Assembly (NCBI RefSeq): GCF_000092065.1
Contig: NC_009365.1
Coordinates: 62,001-126,000 of the forward strand
DNA length: 64,000 nt
Direction of reading: 5' to 3'
From: Ostreococcus lucimarinus CCE9901
Taxonomy: Eukaryota; Chlorophyta; Mamiellophyceae; Mamiellales; Bathycoccaceae
Part shown: positions 45,906-54,656 of the stretch, in pieces
How positions within the stretch are numbered: the stretch's first letter is position 1
Layout: the number at the start of each line of letters is the position of its first letter
Program-made: the position numbers and the translations under genes
The notes under the pieces: generated by a model
What the model saw: only the letters and a program-made list of their open reading frames with translations
Databases searched by the model: none
Told to the model about the DNA's origin: nothing

Positions 45906-47954
45906 CTAATCGGTAAACTGCGTTTTAGCCGCGACGTCGAGCTCGGCTAACGCGCGAAGGGCGGAACCGAGGGTCATGCCGTTCGAAGCGGCGCGGGATT
46001 TGTCGTCGCCGCCGACGGATTTATCGAGCTCGGCGCTCTGGTTCACGATGGAATCCGTAGAATCTTCCAACGCGGCGTCAAGGGGCAGCGGTCCGTCGAG
46101 ACTTCGTCGACGGAGCGTGCACGGGTTTTCGAGCAAGCTCAGCAGGTCCGCAGGGGTGTGTTCGACGTACGTCGCCGTCGCCGTCGCGTCGGCGTCGTCG
46201 ATGGCAAACGGGAACTCGTCTTGGTTGTCGATGGACTCGTCCGCGGCGTGCGGCGTCAAAGGCGACCCTGGTGCGGCGTCATCGCTCGCGCCGCTCATGC
46301 GTCGCGCGAAGTTGGAGACGCCACCGGGCGAGTGCGGGTATACGCCGATGACGTCGCGAATCGACGTGCCGAGGCTTGAGCTCGGCGACCAAGAGGAACG
46401 TGGAACGCTCCGAGGGTGCGCAAACGCCGCGCCTCCCGGGCTCGGAATTGGAGATTCAGGACACACGAAACCACCCCAAGGCGAAGGCGAACCGTGCGGC
46501 GCGGGGCCCGAGCGGCCGTCTTTCGGCGCTCGGACTCGCGGCGAGCACGCGATGGGCGCCGCCGTCGTGGGCGAGAAACCGATCGTCGTCATCGGCGAAG
46601 CCGGCGCTGGCGGTGGCGGTGGTTGCGCCACCGCGATCGAGGGGCTCGGCGCCCCGATGTCGTTCGCTCCTGGCGGTTTGGCGACGAAATCGTCTTTGTC
46701 GATGGATGTGCCGACGTCGATTTTCAAACACGACGCCATCGTCGAGCGTCTCGGCGGCGGACGCGGAGGTTCCACCAACGGCGACTCGATCGCGCTTTGC
46801 AGCGCATGTTTCGCGCCGACAGGCGCGGCGTTGAATCCGTATATCGGTGCCGGCCCGTTATTCGGCGCAGAACTCGGAGCGTTGTCGAATCGTTGATAAT
46901 TCGGGCTCGTGTAATCCGCCAACGGCACGACGGATGGGCTCACGGGAGGTTTCGCTTGTTGCTGAAGCGACCCCGACGATAACGACGCCGTCATTCCACC
47001 GCGAATCGGTGGCCGCGCGTTCGGCGACGGCGATGGCGAGGCTTCGTCGAAGAGTATCCCGCGCGACATCGGACTCGAATCCTCCTCGCGACGCGCGCGT
47101 TGAAGCGACTCGGGTGCGTCTGATTTCCCAGTCGGCGATGGCGAGAGCGACATTTCGCCGCCCGCGAGCGCGACGACGTCGGGACCGACGCTCGCGTCCA
47201 GGCGTTCGCACGGCGTCGGCGCCGTTTCGACGACGGCGACGCACTCGTCCTCCAACGCGCTCATCGCTACTTGGTCTAAAAAGTACACGCACGCGCTCAG
47301 TTTCCCGATGGACGTCGGCACGTCCGTGAACGCGTACGTGCGGTACCCCTCCGCTTTCCCCGGGTGCGCGCTCGCGATCGTCCCTCCGCGATCGACGTTC
47401 TTGATCTCAAAACTAAACCCGCCTCCTCCGCCGCCGTCTCGCGCGCCTCGTCGACGCATCGCTCGCAAGCGCGCGCCGTGCGCGGGAAGCGTCCGCAACA
47501 TCGCCACCACCGTGCGCACCATGATCACCGCTCGCTTATACACCACCGCCGTGTCCAAATCCTTGTTAAAATGATTGTTCCCACCGACTCGTTCTCCATC
47601 CGCGCCCGCGTGAAACGCCCATCGCTCGACGAGCGCGCGTTCGCCGCTCGTCGACGCGTCCCCCCCCCGTTCGAAATACACATCCACCGTCACCGCGCCC
47701 TCGACGAACGCGTCCACAGAATCGCCCTCCAGTTCTTTCACCGCGCGCGTCCCGCCGTCGCGCGCCGCTTCGTCGCGTTCCATCGCCCTCGTCGTCTCGC
47801 GTCGTCTCGCGCACGCGCAGTTGAACCACCTGTTCGCCTTCATCCCCCCATCCCTCGCGTCGCGCGGCGTCGCCGCGCGCGCGCGCGCGTCCAGCACGAC
47901 GTCCGCGCACTTCATCACCCACTCGCGCGCGATCTGTCGCGTGCGATCGCCCAT
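45906..47954 (-). CDS. ATG13: Autophagy protein ATG13
   Basis: 682 residues. The N-terminal about 250 form the HORMA-type ATG13 domain, with WFNCACAR, VTVDVYFERGGD, ERALVERWAFHA, DTAVVYKRAVIMVRTVVAMLRTLPAHG, the plant-style 'YKR..V..R.L.A..R.LPA' block, then SFEIKNVDRGG and VPTSIGKLSACVYFLDQVA. The rest is long disordered Ser/Pro-rich sequence, as usual for ATG13, with an acidic FPFAIDDAD patch. ATG13 is the adaptor of the ATG1 kinase complex that starts autophagy, controlled by TOR phosphorylation. The ATG at 47954 is divergent from TatC. Confidence 0.9.
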   Translation of the reverse strand: MGDRTRQIAREWVMKCADVVLDARARAATPRDARDGGMKANRWFNCACARRRETTRAMERDEAARDGGTRAVKELEGDSVDAFVEGAVTVDVYFERGGDASTSGERALVERWAFHAGADGERVGGNNHFNKDLDTAVVYKRAVIMVRTVVAMLRTLPAHGARLRAMRRRGARDGGGGGGFSFEIKNVDRGGTIASAHPGKAEGYRTYAFTDVPTSIGKLSACVYFLDQVAMSALEDECVAVVETAPTPCERLDASVGPDVVALAGGEMSLSPSPTGKSDAPESLQRARREEDSSPMSRGILFDEASPSPSPNARPPIRGGMTASLSSGSLQQQAKPPVSPSVVPLADYTSPNYQRFDNAPSSAPNNGPAPIYGFNAAPVGAKHALQSAIESPLVEPPRPPPRRSTMASCLKIDVGTSIDKDDFVAKPPGANDIGAPSPSIAVAQPPPPPAPASPMTTIGFSPTTAAPIACSPRVRAPKDGRSGPAPHGSPSPWGGFVCPESPIPSPGGAAFAHPRSVPRSSWSPSSSLGTSIRDVIGVYPHSPGGVSNFARRMSGASDDAAPGSPLTPHAADESIDNQDEFPFAIDDADATATATYVEHTPADLLSLLENPCTLRRRSLDGPLPLDAALEDSTDSIVNQSAELDKSVGGDDKSRAASNGMTLGSALRALAELDVAAKTQFTD

Positions 47955-48353
47955 GACGGTCGCGCGGCGCGTCGTCGCCGCGCGCGCGAATCTCGAGCTG
48001 TCGCGATGTGAGCGCGCGCCGCGCCTTCACGCTCGCGCGCGCGCGCGTCGCGCGCCGCGCGCGGCGCGCGCGCGATCGTCGTCGGTCGGTGTCGCGGTCG
48101 CGCGCGTCGTTCGCCGCGCGCTCGCGCGTGCGGCGCGCCGTCCGTCGTCGCGCGATTCAAACGCGCCGTGTTTCAGCGCTTCAATACGGACGCGGTTCAT
48201 TATATATAGTATGACACTGTATGCACACACGCGACCGACCGCACGCGCGCGAGGGTCGCGCCGCGCGCGCGATTCCGCGCCGCAGCGCGCGCGCCGACGC
48301 GCGGGGGCTCGACATCGGCGCCGAAACGCGTCGCGGTTCCGACGCTCGCCTCG
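47955..48353. promoter_or_regulatory. Divergent promoter region with a TATA-like element
   Basis: 399 bases between ATG13 and cpTatC with no supported gene. TATATATA at 48201-48208, in an AT-rich island (48197-48225), is the clearest TATA-like element in the window, about 150 bases above the TatC ATG and 250 above the ATG13 ATG. The flanks are alternating CG. Confidence 0.5.
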
Positions 48354-49544
48354 ATGTCCGTGCGCGCGGCGCCGCGACGCGCCGCGACGCGCGCGACGAC
48401 GCGAAAGATGCGCGCGGGGACGCGCGCGCGACGTCACGCGATGCGATCGCGCGAACGGGCGACGCGCGAGAAGCGCTGGACGCGGACGCGCGCGACGATG
48501 GACGACGCGGACGCGTCGCGCGCGAAAGAGGACGAGGACGTGTGGCCGGACGCGGATTTCGCGACGGGCGAGGGCGACGCGAGGACGTCGGGCGAGGGCG
48601 CGAGCGCGAGCGAGACGTTCAAGACGTCGCTCACGGATGATCCGGCGTTCGCGATGGCGCTGCGCGCGGAGGAAGACGAGAGCGTGGAGATGGTGCCGCT
48701 GGCGAGCGCGGCGGTGACGACGGTGAAGGAGAAACGGACGTTCGTGGAGGCGCCGCCGGAGGACGTGCAGCGGGAACAGGTTCGGAGTTTTCTGTACCCG
48801 GGAGAGGATGAGCTCCCGGACGACGTGTCGATGACGATATGGGAACACTTGGAGGAGCTTCGAGAGCGCGCGCTGATCTCCGCCGCGGCGGTGGGGGCGT
48901 TGATTTTGGTGTGTTTCTGCTTCGCGAAGGATTTGACGATTTTCTTGGAGGAACCCGTCAAGTCGCAGGGCGTGCGGTTTTTACAGCTCGGTCCCGGGGA
49001 GTACTTCTTCACCACGGTCAAGGTGGCGGGGTACACTGGATTGCTCGCGGGCGCGCCCGTGGTGCTTTACGAGGCGATCGCGTACGTGTTGCCGGGGTTG
49101 ACGCTGAACGAACGCAAGACGCTCGGCCCCATCGTAATCGGGTCCTCGGTGCTGTTTTACGGCGGCATCGCGTTCGCCTACTACGTGCTCGTCCCCGCGG
49201 CTTTGAAGTTCTTCGTCGGCTACGCCGACGGCGCCGTGGAGTCGCTGTGGTCGATCGACCAGTACTTTGAGTTCGTCCTCGTGTTGCTCTTCTCCACGGG
49301 TTTGTCCTTCCAAGTCCCCGTGATTCAGCTCTTGCTCGGACAATCCGGGATCGTGTCTTCCAAGCAAATGCTCAGCGTTTGGAAGTACGTCGTCGTCGGT
49401 TCCGTCGTCGCCGCCGCGGTGTTGACGCCGTCGACGGATCCGTTCACGCAAATGCTCCTCGCGGTGCCGCTGATGAGCCTGTACCTCGGCGGCGCCGCGC
49501 TCGTCGGCGTCTTCGAAAAAGACCGCGAGGGCGAGACCGCGTAA
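48354..49544 (+). CDS. TATC: Thylakoid Sec-independent protein translocase TatC
   Basis: 396 residues. About 1-48 is an Arg-rich transit peptide; 49-150 an acidic stromal extension. The TatC core (about 160-395) begins [21 protein letters not shown], the conserved 'HL.ELR.R' motif that binds twin-arginine signals, followed by six spans ([132 protein letters not shown]). The FEF (QYFEF) and P-rich loops are typical. cpTatC with Hcf106 and Tha4 moves folded proteins into the thylakoid lumen. Confidence 0.96.
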   Translation: MSVRAAPRRAATRATTRKMRAGTRARRHAMRSRERATREKRWTRTRATMDDADASRAKEDEDVWPDADFATGEGDARTSGEGASASETFKTSLTDDPAFAMALRAEEDESVEMVPLASAAVTTVKEKRTFVEAPPEDVQREQVRSFLYPGEDELPDDVSMTIWEHLEELRERALISAAAVGALILVCFCFAKDLTIFLEEPVKSQGVRFLQLGPGEYFFTTVKVAGYTGLLAGAPVVLYEAIAYVLPGLTLNERKTLGPIVIGSSVLFYGGIAFAYYVLVPAALKFFVGYADGAVESLWSIDQYFEFVLVLLFSTGLSFQVPVIQLLLGQSGIVSSKQMLSVWKYVVVGSVVAAAVLTPSTDPFTQMLLAVPLMSLYLGGAALVGVFEKDREGETA

Positions 49545-49630
49545 GCATAGCACGCACAACATTTAGCGCACCATTCATCAACGCTCCAAAGCATCGCTTC
49601 GCTTCAACAACGAACGATAATAATACAACA

Positions 49631-49697
49631 AACGAGCTACGTCGACTAAGCGGACGCGTCCAAAGAACGAGCTGCGTCGACTAAGCGGACGCGTCCA
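49631..49697. repeat. 32-bp tandem duplication over the 3' end of RPP30
   Basis: Bases 49631-49662 are repeated at 49666-49697 with one mismatch (a to g at the eighth base after the start). The second copy spans the RPP30 stop codon and last codons; the first copy lies in the 3'UTR. A short spacer separates them. Confidence 0.85.
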
Positions 49698-50554
49698 TGC
49701 GTTCGACGACGCTGTCCGTCGCCGCGGCGTCTCTCCGACGTTTACACATCGCCAACATCGCGTGCACGTTCGTCGTCATCGCCGCCCTCGCCGCCTTTTC
49801 CGTCATCCCGAAAAATGTCGCCAAGTTCACCACGTCGTACATCGATCGCAACTCGATCGCGCGCTCCGCGCCGCTCGACAAGATGAACAGTTCGCGTCCG
49901 CCGCGCGTCGCCCGCGCGAGCGCGCTCGCGTTCGCGAAGAACCACATCCTCGAGTTCGAATCCCTCAGCGCCTCCCCGTAGCACAGCTCAAACGATATCC
50001 GATTCCCCGTCGCCGCCCTCACCGCGCTCGCCGTAAACTTGTACCTCAACCGCCGCCCCGCGCCGACGCTCACCACGTCCGCGTGTTTATTCGCGCACGC
50101 GCTCGCGAACGCCCGCTCGCTCGTCGGTTCCAGCGCCAGCACGTCAAACTTCTCCAGATCCTCTCCCAGCGCGAGCATCGCGCGCCGCAGCTCTCCCGGC
50201 TCCCCGAACGCGATCGTGCACCGCGCCAGCGTCCCCGCGCCGTCCCGTCCCTCGCTTTCCCTCACCGCGCGCGTCCGCGCCTCGAGCGCCGCGCGCGCCG
50301 TCGCGCGCTGTCGCTTTGCGTCGTCGCTCCCGTCCACGCGCGCGTCGATCGCGCACGTCCGGTACCCTGCGCGCGTCGTCGCTCGCGTCAGTCGCTTTTT
50401 CGCCCATCCATCCGCGCCTCCCCATCGCGCGTTCGCGTCGCGTGCGCGACGCACCGAGCGCGCGCGCGCGGTCGAGCGCGCGCGCCGTCGTCGCCGCGAT
50501 CGTCGCCGCGTCTCCCGCCGGCGCGCGCACCCGCGCGTCGCACGGCGCGCGCAT
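49681..50554 (-). CDS. RPP30: RNase P/MRP subunit RPP30, two exons
   Basis: 261 residues from exon 1 50455-50554 and exon 2 49681-50366. RPP30 is a protein subunit of nuclear RNase P (tRNA 5' processing) and RNase MRP. Exon 1 encodes MRAPCDARVRAPAGDAA...ALDRARAL|G, matching the family's first strand-helix 'DL.v...........a..LGY'. Exon 2 continues YRTCAIDARV, then FDVLALEPTSERAFASAC, ADVVSVGAGRRLRYKFT, GNRISFELCYGEALRDSNSR and FILSSGAERAIELRSMYDVVNLATFFGMTE, the classic RPP30 barrel blocks. Reading straight on from an ATG at 50628 gives only Arg-rich noise before the conserved part. The last codons lie in a tandem repeat. Confidence 0.9.
50367..50454 (-). other. Predicted 88-bp intron of RPP30 (phase 1)
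   Basis: Donor CTCG|GTGCGT at 50454, acceptor GCGCAG at 50367, and ACTGAC 20 nt before the AG. The junction codon GGG restores the family's Gly-Tyr. Confidence 0.8.
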
Positions 50555-50626
50555 GCGCGCGTCGCGCGATGCCGAGGGCACGCGTCGCGCCGCCGCCGCC
50601 GCACACGACGACGCGCGCGACTCGAC

Positions 50627-52261
50627 ATGCCGCTCGCGCTCGCGCGCGGCGCGCCCGCGCTCGGCGCGACGCGCGTCGCGCTCGAGCGACGCGAACGCGC
50701 GCGACGCGGCGGCGCGACGCGACGCGACGCGACGCCGCGCGCGATGGGGGCGATGGGCGCGACGCGCGCGGGCGATCGCGCGATGACGCGCTCGAGCGCG
50801 ACGCGCGGGTCGGGCGACGATTACGACCTCGACGCGGGCATCGCGGGCGCGACGCCGGGCGATGGATGGACGCCGACGTCGTACGACGGACGCGGGAGCA
50901 CGGGGGACGTGTACCAAGGGCCGGCGCGGCTGGCGGAGGGATTGCGAAGACACACCGTGCTGGTGTACGTCGCGGACGAGACCGGGATGATCAATCGCGT
51001 CGCGGGGGTGTTCGCGCGACGAGGGTACAACATCGAATCGCTCGCGGTGGGGCTGAACATCGACAAGGCGATTTTTACGATCTCGGTGATTTGCAGCGAC
51101 GGCGACGTGGGGAAGCTGATCAAGCAGGTGAATAAATTGGCCAAGGTGCGAAAGGTGGAGAACGTCACGGATAAGGAGTGCGTGGAACGAGGGTTGATGC
51201 TGCTGAAGGTGAAGTGCGAGCCCGAACAGCGGTCGCAGGTGCTGGAGATTAATCGGATTTTCCGAGCGAGCGTGGTGGACGTGGCGGAGCGGTCGCTGAC
51301 GATGTCGGTGGTGGGGGATCCCGGGAAGAATCGAGCGTTTCAGAGCGCGCTGATGAAGTTCGGGGTGATTCAAGTCGCGCGAACGGGGAAGTTGGCGCTG
51401 AAGAGAGAGCCCGTGTACAGCGAGGCTCGGTCTCGTCGAGTGAAACTCATGGAGGCGATGCGAAAGGCGAAGGACGCGGTGAGCGGATTAAACATCAAGG
51501 AGAAGAGCGCCAAGTACGAGAGCATCTTGGCGTCACGAATCGTTCGCGCGGTCGCGGGGATGGAACACGACGATGACGGCGACTTGCACGTCGGCGACGT
51601 GTACACGTCGCTCGAGAACGACGAAATCGGAGTGTGGGACGTCCCCGTGCTCAGCTCTTCCTTCTCGGGACTGGGGCACGGTAGCGACAAAGTCGACATC
51701 GACAAGATGGACGAAAACGCCAAGTACACGCCGCACACTATCTCTATTTTGGTCGATAACCGCCCGGGCGTGTTGGATTCCATCACCGGCGTGTTCGCTC
51801 GTCGCGGGTACAACATTCAGTCCCTCGGCGTCGGCCCGGAAAGAACTTTCGACATCTCTCGCATTTCCACCGTCGTTCCGGGCAGTACCGAAGACATCGC
51901 GATGCTGCTCAAGCAAATCTTAAAGGTGCCTTACGTCATCTCCGCCGAAGATATCACGATGACGCCGTTCACGGAGCGCGAACTCATGCTCATCAAGGTC
52001 GTCAGCTCTCGCGCGCAACGAGCAGAAATTATCGATTTGTGCGGCATGTTCCGAGCCAAGGTGTGCGACATCTCCGAAGACACCGTCACCATCGAAGTCA
52101 GCGGGCGCCAGCGTAAGATTAACGCCATTCAAGCGCTTCTCGAGCCGTACGGGATTCTGGAAGTTGCGCGCAGCGGTCGCGTCGCGCTCCCGCGCGATTC
52201 GGGCGTCGATTCCAAGCTCATGATGGCGATCGAGTCCGAAAGCGATCTCGACAAGTGGTAA
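50627..52261 (+). CDS. Acetolactate synthase regulatory (small) subunit, double ACT type
   Basis: 544 residues. Transit peptide to about 60 (Arg/Ala-rich). Two ALS-small-subunit modules: the first ACT domain from about 105 (HTVLVYVADETGMINRVAGVFARRGYNIESLAVGLNIDKAIFTISV, then VECVERGLMLLKVKC, IFRASVVDVAERSLTMSVVG), the second from about 375 (HTISILVDNRPGVLDSITGVFARRGYNIQSLGVGPERTFDISRIS, RAEIIDLCGMFRAKVCDISEDTVTIEV and LEPYGILEVARSGRVALPRD). The doubled arrangement is the plant type; each half binds feedback amino acids (Val/Leu/Ile). It stimulates plastid acetolactate synthase in branched-chain amino acid synthesis. It is divergent from RPP30, 72 bases away. Confidence 0.95.
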   Translation: MPLALARGAPALGATRVALERRERARRGGATRRDATPRAMGAMGATRAGDRAMTRSSATRGSGDDYDLDAGIAGATPGDGWTPTSYDGRGSTGDVYQGPARLAEGLRRHTVLVYVADETGMINRVAGVFARRGYNIESLAVGLNIDKAIFTISVICSDGDVGKLIKQVNKLAKVRKVENVTDKECVERGLMLLKVKCEPEQRSQVLEINRIFRASVVDVAERSLTMSVVGDPGKNRAFQSALMKFGVIQVARTGKLALKREPVYSEARSRRVKLMEAMRKAKDAVSGLNIKEKSAKYESILASRIVRAVAGMEHDDDGDLHVGDVYTSLENDEIGVWDVPVLSSSFSGLGHGSDKVDIDKMDENAKYTPHTISILVDNRPGVLDSITGVFARRGYNIQSLGVGPERTFDISRISTVVPGSTEDIAMLLKQILKVPYVISAEDITMTPFTERELMLIKVVSSRAQRAEIIDLCGMFRAKVCDISEDTVTIEVSGRQRKINAIQALLEPYGILEVARSGRVALPRDSGVDSKLMMAIESESDLDKW

Positions 52262-52297
52262 CGCGAAATTTATCAATCGAATACAACAACACAGATC

Positions 52298-53227
52298 CTA
52301 CGCCTCGCCGAGCGCCCCAGGAAACAGGCGTAAAAAGTTATCGCCTCTAATATTCGCGAGGAGCGCGGGATCGTCGTCGCCTATTTGCCGCTCGAGCACT
52401 CGAACCGCGTCGGCGTAGCCTCCCTCCTCGGCGGTGACGAAAGGGTAGTCCGACCCCCAGATCAATCGATGTGGACCGAACACCTTGACGAGCTCGCGCA
52501 ATTGCGTCGCGGTCGAGTCGCCTCCGTCGCTCGTTTCTATGCGCACGCGGAAATGCGCCGAAACCTTCACGCTCACTTGTGGGAAGTCTCGCCCGAGCGC
52601 CTGTAACAACTCAAAGTTCGGATCATCCACGCCCTTGGTGAATCCGAAGTGATCGATCAGCACCGGCACCGTCGGTTCCGCTTTGAGAAGAGCGCGAATT
52701 TCGTCCACGTGCAAATCAAGTCCGTTGAAGCACATGAAACCCACCACCGCGGGCGGCGTTCGCGCCGCGCACGCGCGCATCATTTTTCTCCCTATTTCGC
52801 CATCCATACCCTTGCCATTCGGCCATAGCCCTGGATTGAATCGGACGCCGCGAAAACGTCCCGCGAGGAGCTTCTCCAACGCCTCGACGCCGGCGTCTCC
52901 CGCGCTCGGGTTCGCCAGACACATCCCCACGAAGCGATTGGCGTGCGTCTCCAACGCACGCTCTACGTACGTGTGATCGAACCCTAGGTTTATCGGTTGC
53001 ACGATCATCGCCGCGCGCACGCCGTTGGCGTCCATCGCGGCGATGAGCTCATTCGCCGCCCCGGGAACTGGAGGCGCTTTGCCGTCTTCGTACGCGAAAT
53101 CCTCCGCGCTCGGCCACACGTGCACGTGCGCGTCGATTATGGACGCGCGCATCGCGATGCGCCGGCTCGAAACGCGCGTTGAGACGGTGACGCTCGGTCG
53201 AACTCGCCTCGCCGCGGCCGCGAGCAT
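52298..53227 (-). CDS. Amidohydrolase-2 family metal hydrolase
   Basis: 309 residues. A basic N-terminus (MLAAAARRVRPSVTVSTRVS) suggests organelle targeting. The TIM-barrel hydrolase starts at IIDAHVHVWPS (HxH metal pair), with FVGMCLANPS, FRGVRFNPGLWPNGKGM, VPVLIDHFGF (His), VSVKVSAHFR and GPHRLIWGSDYPFVTAEEGG, where the Asp is the metal-binding residue. The family covers decarboxylases and hydrolases of aromatic or lactone substrates (PF04909). The substrate cannot be told. Only a GTG lies upstream of the chosen ATG. Confidence 0.88.
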   Translation of the reverse strand: MLAAAARRVRPSVTVSTRVSSRRIAMRASIIDAHVHVWPSAEDFAYEDGKAPPVPGAANELIAAMDANGVRAAMIVQPINLGFDHTYVERALETHANRFVGMCLANPSAGDAGVEALEKLLAGRFRGVRFNPGLWPNGKGMDGEIGRKMMRACAARTPPAVVGFMCFNGLDLHVDEIRALLKAEPTVPVLIDHFGFTKGVDDPNFELLQALGRDFPQVSVKVSAHFRVRIETSDGGDSTATQLRELVKVFGPHRLIWGSDYPFVTAEEGGYADAVRVLERQIGDDDPALLANIRGDNFLRLFPGALGEA

Positions 53228-53293
53228 GGTTATGCGGCTGCGCAGCTGCGGCGTCGAGAGGAACGCACTTCTCACGAGAGCGGTGAAACAGTT

Positions 53294-54403
53294 TTAAGCC
53301 TCTTCGATGAGCGCTAACACTTCCAGCGCGGTGCCTCGACACAGCGTCACGCCCGCGCCGCCGTGACCGTAGGCGTGGATGAGCGTCGCGTCCGCCGGGT
53401 CTCGTTCGCATCGAACTACGGTTCGCGAGGGGCGCAGACCGACGTTTGTGCCGATGACTTTCGTTTCATCGAGCTCAGGCCACAGCCGTTTACACTTCGC
53501 GATGATATCTCGCTCATCTGCGTCGTCTGGCTCGAGTGAATCGTTGTCGACTTGCGCCGTTCCGCCGAGAACCGTGCAGTCGGCTCGCGGGATCAAATAC
53601 GCGAGAGCGTTGGGATCGTCGTCGAATAATCCGTAGCCGCAATCTTGCTTCAGGTACACGACTTGTCCTCGCACCGGCTTGACGAGATCGTCGTTCACCA
53701 GGCGCCTCGCGCCGAGACCCGTGCAATTGACCACGAACGCTCGCTCGCTATTCGACGCGAACGCTCTCGCCTCCCGCACGTCTGCGAGCGTCCGCGTCTC
53801 AAATTTCACCCCCAGCGCTTCGCATCGCGTCCTGAGCCAAGGCAAGAATTTAGGCATCGCGATCACGGGCACGTCGAACTCGTATCCACCCGCGTATTTC
53901 TCGTCGTGCTCTCCCCGTTCGAGCGCGCGGTAGTGCTCCACCGCGTTCGCCCATCCCGCCGCCGGCGCCGGCGCCTTTAAAAATTCTCGACATCGTCGCA
54001 TCTCCACCCCGCACGCCCCGTCCTCGCGCGCGAGCTCGCGATACCACTCGTACGATTTAATCGCCCACGCGTCGCTCAGCGCCGCGGGTTCCGTGCGCAC
54101 GATGAACGGGAACCAAAACGCCGCCGCGACGCTCGACGTCGTCCGCTCGAACGACGCCGCGACGACGCGCACGTCCATCCCGCGCTCCGCCAGCGTCAGC
54201 GCGACCGTCAGTCCGATGACGCCGCCGCCGACGACGACCGCGGACGCGTCGCCGTCCGTCGCGTCGGCCCTCGCGCCGGCGCGCGCGCGCGCGCGACGCG
54301 CGACGGTTCTGGTCGCGCCGCGCCTCGCGACGTCCGCCGTCGCGCGCCGCGGCGCGCGCGCGTCGCGGCGCGACGACGCGCGAGGCGCGCCGCGCGCGCG
54401 CAT
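53294..54403 (-). CDS. D-amino-acid oxidase-type FAD oxidoreductase
   Basis: 369 residues. N-terminus about 1-55 is Arg/Ala-rich and transit-like. Rossmann FAD motif VVVGGGVIGLTVALTLAERGMDV, then the DAO active-site part AAFWFPFIVRTEP, MPKFLPWLRTRCEALGVKFETRTL, VVNCTGLGARRLVNDDLVKPVRGQVVYLK, and the C-terminal block GLRPSRTVVRCE...HAYGHGGAGVTLCRGTALEV, where Arg and Tyr positions that bind the substrate carboxylate in DAO occur in 'GLRPSR' and 'YGHGGAG'. It oxidises D-amino acids to keto acids with H2O2. Specific substrate (D-Ala or D-Asp) unknown. Confidence 0.92.
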   Translation of the reverse strand: MRARGAPRASSRRDARAPRRATADVARRGATRTVARRARARAGARADATDGDASAVVVGGGVIGLTVALTLAERGMDVRVVAASFERTTSSVAAAFWFPFIVRTEPAALSDAWAIKSYEWYRELAREDGACGVEMRRCREFLKAPAPAAGWANAVEHYRALERGEHDEKYAGGYEFDVPVIAMPKFLPWLRTRCEALGVKFETRTLADVREARAFASNSERAFVVNCTGLGARRLVNDDLVKPVRGQVVYLKQDCGYGLFDDDPNALAYLIPRADCTVLGGTAQVDNDSLEPDDADERDIIAKCKRLWPELDETKVIGTNVGLRPSRTVVRCERDPADATLIHAYGHGGAGVTLCRGTALEVLALIEEA

Positions 54404-54656
54404 GTCGCTCGACGCGCGCCGCGCGACGCGCGACGCGCGCGACGCCGCGCGGTGATTTGTACGGCGTCGATCCAACGGCCGACGGCGGTCGACGACGCCG
54501 CACACGACGACGCGACGCACGGTCGAGCCGAGGCGACGCGCGCGCGAAGGACGCGCCGAGGACGCGCCCGTCGCGCGCGAACGCCGCGAATCGACGCGCG
54601 CGCGAGGGAGATCGACGACGCGAGGGCGTTGAATTTGAAGGATTGGATTCGTCGAG
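54404..54656. promoter_or_regulatory. Divergent region between DAO and the DZIP1-like gene
   Basis: 253 bases with no supported gene; CG-rich except a patch at about 54450-54480 and the stretch just above the DZIP1-like ATG (GAATTTGAAGGATTGGATTC, about 54631-54650). Confidence 0.35.

Noticed and set aside
48008-48214. 68-codon plus-strand frame in the ATG13/TatC gap
   Set aside because: Arg/Ala noise ending in the TATA-like island; it has no similarity and sits in the promoter.
50626-50629. CATG as overlapping start codons of RPP30 and the ALS small subunit
   Set aside because: The spliced RPP30 model starts at 50554; the frame from 50628 lacks family similarity.
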